A program made the translations under genes and the position numbers. Source: Oligoflexaceae bacterium (GTDB taxonomy: Bacteria; Bdellovibrionota_B; Oligoflexia; Oligoflexales; Oligoflexaceae). Taken from it: a stretch of 14,072 nt of DNA. Position 1 is the first letter of the stretch. Every line of letters starts with the position of its first letter. Location: NCBI GenBank assembly GCA_947474445.1, contig CANJJY010000069.1:1-14072 (forward strand), in the 5' to 3' direction. The notes under the pieces are model-generated. The model was not told the DNA's origin and did no database searches. It saw only the letters and a program-made list of their open reading frames with translations. Of the stretch, positions 7,497 to 14,072 are shown piece by piece.

Positions 7497-9830
7497 ATGC
7501 TCTCTAAGCTTCCTATGCGTCTCGTCTTCGCTATCCTCACCGGCGCCCTCCTAGCTGCCTGCGTACGCTCGCCTCATTCTTCGAGCAAGAGTACAACGGC
7601 GGGACCCTACACCCATGTGCTGCGTGATGTGAATGAGTACTACGCCTATGCCGGGCGATCCGGCAACGCCTCGGCTGTTAAGTTCACGGTAGATGACACA
7701 GCCGACGGAGCGCCTCTCTATTTGCAAAACACCAGTCGCTATCCTTTTCATGCAGAATTTCTTGCCGAGAACTTGCCGAAGTACAAGAATATGTCCTTCG
7801 ACGACTATGTTACCTATATATTCGGAGGAGTTGACGGCGCGGGAAAAGAGCTCTCGGCCGGCGCAATCATGTACTCGGAATCCTACCAATTGAGTCCGGA
7901 TAAGCTGAATGGGACGATCGCCTTCGAGTACTATGCAGGCACTGGCGGCAAGGCTCCCCAGGCGGCGGACTTTGTTAAGCAATTTGCCTTGATCGAGAGA
8001 ACTTACAGAAAGCTGGTCGAAGGTCTCCCTTTCGCAGCAGATCGCATCGCTATTCTTATCCCTACGACCCTGCGTTTTAAAGCCCCTGATTTGATCAAAC
8101 TCATCAAAGACGCCCATATTCCTGTCCTTTGGGATTCCGATCGTCTGCGTCAGGAATTTTTTAAGACGGGCGATGTCGAGGTCTACCACGCGGCAAGTTC
8201 GTATGGGTACCTACGCACCATCACTCCCGCTGATCTCGCTTCTGGCAATTATTCCTCCAAAGAAATACTTCTCATGAACGAAATACCGCTCGATATCGGA
8301 CCGGTCGCGGGCATCATAACATCCATTCCCCAGACGCCTCTTGCCCACATCATGCTACGTGCGCTGAATCAGAACATCCCCGACATGTTCCTCCTCGGCG
8401 CCATGGAAGATAAGCTGATCCAAAGCAAGGTAGGAAAGCTCGTGCAATTCGTTGCCAACGCTGACAAGACTTATACCATCAAAAGCGAAGCGGAAATCGG
8501 TCCAGGCATCCAAGGGCTTGCGGACGATTATTTTGCCAATCGGATTCCCAAACTACCACCCTTGCTTGCGAACCTTAGCGTCAATGATCTTCTTGCTTGG
8601 CCGAGCAAGGAAGTGTCGGCTAGTCAAATACAATCCTACGGCGCTAAGGGCATTAATTTCGCTTTGCTCGATAAAGCACTGCGTCGCAGCGGAATTGACC
8701 GCTCAAGCTACGACGGCGGTTTTCTCATTCCCTTCTCCTACTACGACCGTCATATGAACAGCACAGTGAGTGCCGGAATGTGTAGCAAAGCGGCCAAAGA
8801 ATGTAAGGAAGAACTTGGTAGCGATTGCGCTTTGCCTCTCGCTCAGTGTCAAAGCCAGTCATCGGGTGGAAAAAGTCTTAAGGATTTCGTCAGCACCATG
8901 ATCGACCCGAACGCGACCCCGGCGATGAACGACAACTTTGGTCGCCGCTCTTATCTCGCCTTTCTCCGTGAGCTTGTGGAGAGGGCACCCATGAACGGGC
9001 AGGACCTTGAAGCGATCAAAGCTCAGATCGTCAAGGCTTATCCCACGGCCACCCGCATTCGCTTTCGCTCCAGCACCAATGCCGAAGATCTGCCGGGACT
9101 GAACGGGGCTGGCCTTTATGAGTCCAAATCGGGCTGCATTCAAGACGATATCAATCTGGTGAAGGGAGTTGGTTTGAACGAAGCTTCGGCCTGCCGGACC
9201 CCTTTGGAACTCACGCGTATCCAAGAGCGTTTGCCCAAACTCGATCCTGTCAAAGATGCGGAAGCCATCGCCAATCTCACCGAGGATCTGACACAGAAGT
9301 ATCCGCTCGACAAAAATATCAAGAAGGTTTGGGCCAGTCTCTGGACGGATCGCGCCTATATCACGCGCGACTACTATAACTTGAAGCATAACGAAGTCTA
9401 CATGGGCATCCTCGTGGCACCTTCTTTTGTCGACGAGTCAGCCAACGGAGTGCTTGTCGTCGGTGATTCAGCCGAAGGCACTGAGATCACGATTTCTACG
9501 CAAATCGAGGACTTTAGCATCACCAATCCCATTCTCCGTGGGGCCTCTCCCGAGTATCTGAGCGTCGTGCGGAAACCGGATGGCAGCGTCGGTCCGATCG
9601 CTTACCTGCGCCGTAGCAATCTTGTATCGGGCAAAGTCCTCAGCGAAGGGCAAATCAGCAGCCTCGTTCAGCAAGTCTTTGTCGTCCACAGCGATCAAAA
9701 ACTCAACCTTGGTGATCGCTTTACTGGGAAGACTGACATCGAGTTCATCGTTGATGCCAAAGGCCAAGTCTTAATCAAACAGGCTAGACCCCTGCCAAAG
9801 ACTGTAGGCGGAATGTTTCAGCGCGAATAG
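7497..9830 (+). CDS. Lipoprotein with phosphohistidine-like domain and C-terminal PEP-synthase-type ATP-binding domain
   Basis: A 777-residue protein with a signal peptide and lipobox LAAC (19-22), so predicted to be lipid-anchored outside the cytoplasm. The segment GPVAGIITSIPQTPLAHIML (268-287, H284) resembles the swivelling phosphohistidine domain of PEP-utilising enzymes. The C-terminal part carries RFRSSTNAEDLPG (522-534), VWASLWTDRAY (611-621), DIEF (747-750) and IKQARPL (760-766), the ATP-grasp signatures of PEP synthase/pyruvate phosphate dikinase. Arg, Glu and Gln positions expected for nucleotide binding look intact. His domain before ATP domain is the order of glucan/phosphoglucan water dikinases. 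Between them sits a Cys cluster (429, 436, 444, 451); two more Cys are at 547 and 566. Residues 30-260 are not recognised. The start has only a weak GAG upstream. Substrate and activity are unknown, and use of ATP outside the cytoplasm would be odd. Confidence 0.8.
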   Translation: MLSKLPMRLVFAILTGALLAACVRSPHSSSKSTTAGPYTHVLRDVNEYYAYAGRSGNASAVKFTVDDTADGAPLYLQNTSRYPFHAEFLAENLPKYKNMSFDDYVTYIFGGVDGAGKELSAGAIMYSESYQLSPDKLNGTIAFEYYAGTGGKAPQAADFVKQFALIERTYRKLVEGLPFAADRIAILIPTTLRFKAPDLIKLIKDAHIPVLWDSDRLRQEFFKTGDVEVYHAASSYGYLRTITPADLASGNYSSKEILLMNEIPLDIGPVAGIITSIPQTPLAHIMLRALNQNIPDMFLLGAMEDKLIQSKVGKLVQFVANADKTYTIKSEAEIGPGIQGLADDYFANRIPKLPPLLANLSVNDLLAWPSKEVSASQIQSYGAKGINFALLDKALRRSGIDRSSYDGGFLIPFSYYDRHMNSTVSAGMCSKAAKECKEELGSDCALPLAQCQSQSSGGKSLKDFVSTMIDPNATPAMNDNFGRRSYLAFLRELVERAPMNGQDLEAIKAQIVKAYPTATRIRFRSSTNAEDLPGLNGAGLYESKSGCIQDDINLVKGVGLNEASACRTPLELTRIQERLPKLDPVKDAEAIANLTEDLTQKYPLDKNIKKVWASLWTDRAYITRDYYNLKHNEVYMGILVAPSFVDESANGVLVVGDSAEGTEITISTQIEDFSITNPILRGASPEYLSVVRKPDGSVGPIAYLRRSNLVSGKVLSEGQISSLVQQVFVVHSDQKLNLGDRFTGKTDIEFIVDAKGQVLIKQARPLPKTVGGMFQRE

Positions 9831-9865
9831 CGGTCATATGTCTCTTAACCACGCAGCTTTGGTTG

Positions 9866-10120
9866 TTACTGCCACAGGACTTTCACCTGCAAGATTGGTC
9901 CAGCTTCGCTGGACATGAGCTCCTCGGCACTGGAAAGTATCGCTGCCATCACTTCTTTTAAAGGTCTTGAAAAACTAATTCTCCCCATTTTAAGGAGGAG
10001 CTCGATTTCCCAAAAATTAATCGGGGAGACATGAAGCTTATAGGCTAGGGCCTTTCTAAAGCGTTCTTCGCCTTTGATGTAATAGATGAGCGCGCAGGTA
10101 TCAAGGAGGGCGTTTTCCAT
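9866..10120 (-). pseudogene. Truncated PIN-domain toxin (VapC-like)
   Basis: From the ATG at 10118-10120 this gives 84 residues, against about 130 for a complete VapC-type RNase. The start of a PIN domain is clear: LLDTCALIYY (D7, first catalytic acid) and SPINFWEIELLLKMGRISF (E38, second acid, with the WEI motif). The C-terminal third, with the remaining catalytic Asp residues, is missing: the frame ends in an unrelated-looking tail LQVKVLWQ, and only 35 bp separate it from the end of the converging lipoprotein gene. A longer reading to 10357 adds a non-homologous N-terminus and is not supported. AGAGG about 10 bp upstream and the TAATG overlap with the antitoxin remnant mark the start. Probably inactive. 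Confidence 0.7.
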
Positions 10121-10161
10121 TAGAGATATTCCTCTAACTCTTCTCGAACGTATGTTTGCCA
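10120..10161 (-). pseudogene. C-terminal remnant of the cognate antitoxin gene
   Basis: In the frame that ends in the TAA overlapping the toxin ATG (TAATG) the last codons read WQTYVREELEEYL, an acidic tail typical of VapB/Phd-type antitoxin ends. A stop lies directly upstream (10162-10164), so the rest of the gene is gone. The assignment rests on position and coupling to the toxin relic. Confidence 0.45.
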
Positions 10162-10162
10162 T

Positions 10163-10366
10163 TATGCCGAAGATTTTTCCCGCGCTCAGGGAGGAACGCT
10201 GCGTGCCTGGATCGAATCGACAGTGAATTGCGATGTCCCCGCCCTTCGCATCCGGTATCTGTCTCAATTCGATTTGCCTTTTCCTCAGCGCATCGCTCAA
10301 ATCAATCATTTTCCTCGCGATGTCCAGGGCAAACTGCAGATGCAGCAGTTGTTGCAAGATGCCTGA
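10163..10366 (+). pseudogene. C-terminal fragment of an AMP-forming acyl/aryl synthetase (ANL superfamily)
   Basis: On the plus strand an open frame of 67 codons ends at TGA 10364-10366. Its end, RIAQINHFPRDVQGKLQ, matches the C-terminal lid motif of adenylate-forming enzymes (compare LPRNAQGKL), where the Lys of GK (codon 10331-10333) is the catalytic residue; the preceding LRIRYLSQFDLPFPQR has the expected lid shape. No start codon or N-terminal domain exists: upstream the frame runs into the antitoxin remnant. The stop lies 6 bp from the converging dehydratase stop. In aryl polyene loci an acyl-ACP synthetase of this type is encoded next to the ApeI dehydratase, so this may be what is left of such a gene (inference). 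Confidence 0.6.
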
Positions 10367-10372
10367 GTCTCA

Positions 10373-10699
10373 TCAAAGGGCGGCGAAGTGAATGAGCCCC
10401 TGCGAGTAGATGATGTCACCGTCGACGATGCTCCACCGCGCTTTCGCAGGTCCTGCGCCGTCGACAGTAATTGTGATGGACGTCTCGGGGCGCAGCATCG
10501 CTTTAAATTTGGCCTTATGTACCGCGCAGCAGATGACGTTTCGTCCGAGATAAGAGCTGATCAAATCCACGACGATATCGATTTGCGATACGGCAGGAAG
10601 CAAAGGAAAGTTTGGAAAATGACCTTCGAAATCAGGATGATCAAGGCCAATCTTGCGTTTTTCGATGATGGTTCTATCGATCGTGAGAGCTGCTGCCAT
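10373..10699 (-). CDS. ApeI/FabZ-like 3-hydroxyacyl-ACP dehydratase
   Basis: A 108-residue single hot-dog-fold protein. DHPDFEGHFPNFPLLPAVSQ (residues 20-39) is the active-site motif, with H27 as the catalytic base. Length and the LLPAVSQ variant of the usual PGV motif point to the ApeI-like dehydratases of aryl polyene loci rather than housekeeping FabZ or FabA. It should remove water from the 3-hydroxyacyl-ACP made by the ketoreductase. The ATG at 10697-10699 is chosen because AGAGG precedes it at good spacing and homology starts there; the frame is open upstream to 10969, but that part overlaps the acyltransferase gene. Last gene of the operon, 22 bp after the acyltransferase stop. Confidence 0.82.
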   Translation of the reverse strand: MAAALTIDRTIIEKRKIGLDHPDFEGHFPNFPLLPAVSQIDIVVDLISSYLGRNVICCAVHKAKFKAMLRPETSITITVDGAGPAKARWSIVDGDIIYSQGLIHFAAL

Positions 10700-10721
10700 G
10701 GAAACCTCTTCATTCTTACGG

Positions 10722-11510
10722 TCAGACCAAGCTTCGATTCCAGGCAAGGACTTGGTCAGAGCAAATAAAATCAGCATAAGCCTTCTCAAAAGCAAGCCGC
10801 ATTTCTGCTGCATCCAAAGGTCTGCCCTCAAGAGGCTCGAGTGGTGGATACACATGCGCTTCAAGGACGACGGGCCCCGGCTCGCGCGGAACAAAGGCGC
10901 GGCGATTGAGAAAGGGCTGCGTGCAGGTAAAAAACACGGGACTGATGGGTATCTGAAGCTCAGCCGCAAGCCGGAAAGGACCTTTTTTCATAGGACCGAG
11001 GCGTCCGTCTTCGCTGCGCGTACCTTCAGGAAAAAGGACGAGCGTGTGGTTTTCGAGGAGAGATTCCCGCAGAAGCTGGTAAGCCTGGACTCCCTCGGCG
11101 CTGCTCGTCGGCTGAATGGGGATATAGCCGCAGGTCCGAATGATCGCCCAGAGAAGGGGATTGCTTGCGAATTTCGCATGCACGAGCGTCTGAACGTGAG
11201 GCAGAAAACTAAAGAGCAGGACGATATCAAACATACTCAGATGGTTAGCGACCAGCAGTCGACTGCTCCTCCCACCACTGTGGTCGATGAAACGCATCGA
11301 TGCAAATCCGGTGATATGGCAATGCCAGCGGACAAACCCAAAACCCATGTAGGTGATGCGTCTGATCACCTTCTGAAAAGGTTTGCGCAGACCTTTCGGT
11401 AGAAGCGCCAGAGGAAAGGCAAAGGGCGTGAGAAGGAGACACAAAACGCCAAAGACACCAAAGCTATAGGCATAAAGTATTTTGCGCCAGACGATGAACC
11501 ATCGCATCAT
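10722..11510 (-). CDS. PlsC-like 1-acyl-glycerol-3-phosphate acyltransferase family protein
   Basis: A membrane-bound acyltransferase of 262 residues. The HX4D motif is NHLSMFD (H90, D95) and the acceptor-phosphate motif is FPEGTRS (160-166); PISPVFF (188-194) fits the fourth family motif. A hydrophobic N-terminal stretch (about 11-38) anchors it. In the aryl polyene type of locus such enzymes are thought to attach the polyketide chain to its lipid anchor, which is the role suggested here by context. The start is taken at 11508-11510, where ATGA overlaps the stop of the membrane-protein gene; an ATG at 11523-11525 is a less likely alternative without a ribosome binding site. Confidence 0.85.
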   Translation of the reverse strand: MMRWFIVWRKILYAYSFGVFGVLCLLLTPFAFPLALLPKGLRKPFQKVIRRITYMGFGFVRWHCHITGFASMRFIDHSGGRSSRLLVANHLSMFDIVLLFSFLPHVQTLVHAKFASNPLLWAIIRTCGYIPIQPTSSAEGVQAYQLLRESLLENHTLVLFPEGTRSEDGRLGPMKKGPFRLAAELQIPISPVFFTCTQPFLNRRAFVPREPGPVVLEAHVYPPLEPLEGRPLDAAEMRLAFEKAYADFICSDQVLAWNRSLV

Positions 11511-12142
11511 GGCCTGCGCCGCCATTGAAAATAGGCCATGGCCATCCAAGTCATGACCATCAAAAATCCGAGGAAGAGATAGGAATAGAACGTAGCGTAG
11601 AGCATCCAAGCCTCGGTGCTGAAGCCAAAAAGAAAAGCGGCAAATATGAGACTATTGGCACTCAAACCCACGATCCAGATGATTTTGGTCCTTTGAAGAT
11701 CGGCTAAGAGATGGGGAGACTTAGGTCTCCAGCGCTCGACAGGGCCGAGCATAGGGTTATCCTCGGCGCGTTTGGCCTGGAGAAAGATGAGGAGCGCGCT
11801 CGCCGACATCAGGAAGGGGTAGAGGCGATAGATGCTATCCGTACTTTTCAGAGCGATTCCCAAGCCTAGGCTCACGGTGAAAATGGTCGAAAACCAACGC
11901 AGTTGGCGAGGGAGGGCCGATAATTTATACACGATCAGGACCAAGAGGAGGGCCAAGAGGAGAGGAATGAAAGCCGGTCGATCTTTAAGGCCCCAAACGG
12001 CCAGGGGAAAGAGCCAGGCCACGAGAGAGAGAATCATACCGATGACTCGAGTGCGCGATGAGCTTGGCTTTGAACCAGGCACCCGGTCCAACACTTTTGG
12101 CGATGATGCCGCACTATGGTCCGCTCGGGGCTTGGTTTCCAT
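11507..12142 (-). CDS. COG4648-like integral membrane protein of aryl polyene-type loci
   Basis: A 211-residue protein. A Ser/Pro-rich cytoplasmic-looking N-terminus (1-30) is followed by about six hydrophobic segments (roughly 33-51, 56-74, 82-97, 107-122, 153-172, 180-203) and a basic tail QWRRRP. The layout and segments such as SIYRLYPFLMSASALLIF and MLYATFYSYLFLGFLM resemble the uncharacterised COG4648 family that accompanies ACPs and acyltransferases in aryl polyene clusters. Its function is unknown; a role in transfer or export of the lipid product at the membrane is plausible. It starts 5 bp after the ACP gene and overlaps the acyltransferase gene, so it is tightly coupled to both. Confidence 0.72.
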   Translation of the reverse strand: METKPRADHSAASSPKVLDRVPGSKPSSSRTRVIGMILSLVAWLFPLAVWGLKDRPAFIPLLLALLLVLIVYKLSALPRQLRWFSTIFTVSLGLGIALKSTDSIYRLYPFLMSASALLIFLQAKRAEDNPMLGPVERWRPKSPHLLADLQRTKIIWIVGLSANSLIFAAFLFGFSTEAWMLYATFYSYLFLGFLMVMTWMAMAYFQWRRRP

Positions 12143-12147
12143 ATCTC

Positions 12148-12420
12148 TTAGGTCGCGATCTTCGTCAGGCTAGGCGCGTACCTTTCGATCATCGCATAGA
12201 TATCGCCTAGGGTTTGAATCTGCTTGAAGTCATCGTTAGTAGCCTGAACATTGAAGTCGCGTTTAAAACGAATGGCCATATCAATGGCGTCTAAGCTATC
12301 GAGGCCCAAGTCATTGAAGAGATGGCTTTCCGGTGTTAACTGCTCTTCTTTCAGTTCAAATAATTCGATGAAAAGCTTGTTTACTTCGCGGCGTATGTGG
12401 TCTGCGTTATTTATGCTCAT
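12148..12420 (-). CDS. Acyl carrier protein
   Basis: A 90-residue acidic protein with the phosphopantetheine attachment motif LGLDSLDAIDM, Ser42 being the modified residue. Predicted four-helix ACP fold and usual length. It should carry the growing chain between the ketosynthase, ketoreductase and dehydratase of the same operon. It is not followed or preceded by plsX, fabD or other housekeeping fatty-acid genes, so it is a pathway-specific carrier. It lies 6 bp after the ketosynthase stop. Confidence 0.92.
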   Translation of the reverse strand: MSINNADHIRREVNKLFIELFELKEEQLTPESHLFNDLGLDSLDAIDMAIRFKRDFNVQATNDDFKQIQTLGDIYAMIERYAPSLTKIAT

Positions 12421-12426
12421 TTTAAC

Positions 12427-13653
12427 CTACATTTTTTGAATGATCAGACTGGCGTTCACGCCCCCAAATGCAAAACTATTCTTGATCAAAGTTCGCAGAG
12501 GAATGGCTGCACCTCCCGGTGTTACATGAGCGATGTGGCCTTCATCCAGGCCTGCACTTTGAAAGTTGAGAGTGGGATAGAGCCTCTGATCGGCTAACAT
12601 GCCAAGGCAGGCCGCCGTCTCTATCGCACCAGCAGCACCCATCAAATGACCCAGATGGCCCTTCATCGAACTGACGGGAGTCTGGGAACCAAAAACCTTT
12701 TCGATCGCGAGAGATTCAGCGCGATCACCTGCTATGGTTCCCGCTGCGTGAGCATTGATATAGTCGATCGCGGAAGCGTCCAGATGCGCCGCTTTAAGAG
12801 CGCCGCGCATGCACTGGGCGAGGCCTTCCACCGAAGGGTTGGTCATGTGGCTCGCATCGTTGTTGGTATAGAAACCGCAGATTTCTCCGTAGATGCGGGC
12901 TCCGCGCGCTAAGGCGAGATCCATTCTTTCCAGAACGAAGGAACCGGCCCCTTCGCCGACGGCAATGCCGTCGCGGGTCGCATCGAAGGGCCTCGGCGTA
13001 TTGTCCGGAGTTCCGATCGAAGTCGCGCCGAGAACATCAAAAATAGCGGCCACGCTCGGAGTCAATTCTTCCGCGCCCCCGCAGATCACTTGATCGACCA
13101 CTCCCAGTTTGATCGATTCATAGCCGTAGCCGACGGCCTGAGTTCCCGAAGCGCAGGCTACGCAGCTGGCGAGAATGCGACCTGGAATCTGAAAGGAAAT
13201 AGCGATGTTTGCTGCACAGGTGTGCGGCATCATCTTAAGAAAAGTGCTCGAACCTATGCCTTGAGAAAGCACGCCCGAGCGTTGGGCGCTGGCGAACAGT
13301 TCTTCGATCGTGCTCGTTCCGCCGAAGGATGAACCATAGGACACTCCAGTTCGCTCGGAGTGCAAGGCTTCCGGAGGCAGGCGAGAATCGGCGATCGCTT
13401 GCTCACTGGCGCACATCGCCAGCATCGCGATCCGACTCATGTTGCGCCTAAGTTTTCGATCGATTTGATGCTCGACAAACTCGGTCACGGGAGCGCCGAC
13501 TCGGGTTCTCAGGCCGAGGCTCGGTTCTGCCCAGCTCGGCATCAGACGGATGCCCGATCGTCCAGCTCTTAGACCTTCGAGAAGCCCCTCGTAATGATGA
13601 GCCAGTGGACTCATAATGCCGACGCCTGTGATGACGACGCGAGGCATGGTCAT
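12427..13653 (-). CDS. Beta-ketoacyl-ACP synthase (FabF/KAS II type)
   Basis: A complete 408-residue thiolase-fold ketosynthase that extends an acyl-ACP with malonyl-ACP. The triad is present: C167 in VACASGTQ, H302 in INAHAAGT and H336 in KGHLGHLMGAAGA, with K331. The end NSFAFGGVNASLI is also typical. The segment after H302 reads AAGTIAGD in place of the common GTSTPxGD, a change seen by eye that may mark a specialised subgroup. It is a true ketosynthase and not a chain-length factor, because the Cys is kept. The ATG at 13653 overlaps the reductase stop (ATGA); a second ATG two codons later is possible. Context suggests aryl polyene-type synthesis. Confidence 0.92.
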   Translation of the reverse strand: MTMPRVVITGVGIMSPLAHHYEGLLEGLRAGRSGIRLMPSWAEPSLGLRTRVGAPVTEFVEHQIDRKLRRNMSRIAMLAMCASEQAIADSRLPPEALHSERTGVSYGSSFGGTSTIEELFASAQRSGVLSQGIGSSTFLKMMPHTCAANIAISFQIPGRILASCVACASGTQAVGYGYESIKLGVVDQVICGGAEELTPSVAAIFDVLGATSIGTPDNTPRPFDATRDGIAVGEGAGSFVLERMDLALARGARIYGEICGFYTNNDASHMTNPSVEGLAQCMRGALKAAHLDASAIDYINAHAAGTIAGDRAESLAIEKVFGSQTPVSSMKGHLGHLMGAAGAIETAACLGMLADQRLYPTLNFQSAGLDEGHIAHVTPGGAAIPLRTLIKNSFAFGGVNASLIIQKM

Positions 13654-14072
13654 GTATAGAATCCCCCGTTGACTTGGAGCACGGTGCCGTTGATATAGGA
13701 GGCATCGTCAGACGCGAGAAAAAGGACTGCTTTGGCCACTTCGTCCGGCCGACCGGCGCGACCGATAGGTATCATAGGGAGTATGTCTTTGATCGGTACG
13801 GATGCCGTCATATCCGTTTCGATAAAGCCGGGACTGACCGCATTGACGAGTACACCCTTACGAGCGACTTCCCGCGCCAGAGATTTGGTCGCTGCAATCA
13901 ATGCGCCTTTGGCAGCCGCGTAATTGGTTTGACCGCGCTGCCCTGCTTCACCTGAGATACTGCCCATGGTGATGATGCGGCCCCAGCGTTGTCCTATCAT
14001 ATGCGGAAGAAAAGCTTTATTAAGATAAAAAAATGAATTGAGACTCACATCGATCACCGAGTTCCAGGGTTC
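13650..14072 (-). CDS. 3-oxoacyl-ACP reductase, FabG-like SDR (5' partial)
   Basis: The frame runs off the right edge of the window, so about 140 C-terminal residues are visible and the NAD(P)-binding N-terminus is missing. Catalytic Ser (TMGSISGEAG), Tyr and Lys (NYAAAK) of the short-chain dehydrogenase family are present, preceded by DVSLNSFFYLNKAFLPHM and followed by NAVSPGFIETDM and the terminal INGTVLQVNGG, all standard for FabG-type ketoreductases. A GTG at 14057 is internal, since the upstream codons EPWNS continue the family pattern. It should reduce the 3-ketoacyl-ACP made by the ketosynthase, to which it is coupled by an ATGA overlap. Confidence 0.92.
   Translation of the reverse strand, partial: EPWNSVIDVSLNSFFYLNKAFLPHMIGQRWGRIITMGSISGEAGQRGQTNYAAAKGALIAATKSLAREVARKGVLVNAVSPGFIETDMTASVPIKDILPMIPIGRAGRPDEVAKAVLFLASDDASYINGTVLQVNGGFYT

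Noticed and set aside
9866..10357. A 163-residue minus-strand ORF as one protein
   Set aside because: Only the last 84 residues resemble a PIN domain. The first 79 are the reverse strand of the synthetase fragment and the frame overlapping the antitoxin tail.
10373..10969. A 198-residue dehydratase starting at 10969
   Set aside because: The first 90 residues lie over the acyltransferase gene and show no family similarity, while ATG 10697-10699 has a ribosome binding site and the right length.
10653..11402. A 249-residue plus-strand ORF
   Set aside because: It is antisense to the acyltransferase, which has clear HX4D and FPEGTR motifs; the translation is charged and of low order with no recognisable fold.

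Overview
The window reads as a Gram-negative chromosome of moderate GC. It carries a TonB-dependent receptor, two predicted lipoproteins and an aryl-polyene-type fatty-acid locus. The mix would suit a deltaproteobacterial or Bdellovibrionota/Oligoflexia-like organism, but that is a weak inference from gene content; nothing here fixes the taxon.

Layout. (1) 1-3839, plus strand: the end of a four-gene uptake operon, made of an outer-membrane receptor (5' end outside the window), a periplasmic binding protein, a FecCD-type permease and an ABC ATPase. All junctions overlap. The receptor looks BtuB-like and the binding protein belongs to a family often found with cobalamin transport, so vitamin B12 or another corrinoid is the likely substrate. 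(2) 4006-4131: a 126-bp non-autonomous foldback element (MITE-like), with a perfect 21-bp inverted repeat that includes flanking CTAG. It sits exactly on the stop codon of the next gene. (3) 4128-5700, minus strand: a complete AbiE-type toxin-antitoxin operon (AbiEi antitoxin, AbiEii nucleotidyltransferase toxin). Its promoter region holds two near-identical palindromic operators. (4) 5701-6304: about 600 bp without a recognisable gene but with competing hairpins. (5) 6305-9830, plus strand: two predicted lipoprotein genes. The second is a large protein with a phosphohistidine-like domain placed before a PEP-synthase-type ATP-binding domain, the domain order of glucan water dikinases and not of PEP synthase. 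This pair is the least explained and most interesting part of the window. (6) 9866-10366: relics. They comprise a truncated PIN-domain (VapC-like) toxin, the last codons of its antitoxin, and on the opposite strand the C-terminal end of an AMP-forming acyl synthetase. (7) 10373-14072, minus strand: a tightly packed operon read in the order ketoreductase (5' end outside the window), ketosynthase, acyl carrier protein, COG4648-like membrane protein, acyltransferase and ApeI-like dehydratase. It resembles aryl polyene/xanthomonadin-type clusters.

The two outer blocks are conserved-looking operons. The middle, about 4.0-10.4 kb, is a mosaic of mobile DNA, toxin-antitoxin modules, decayed genes and lineage-specific lipoproteins. 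Family assignments rest on motifs read by eye, with no database search.
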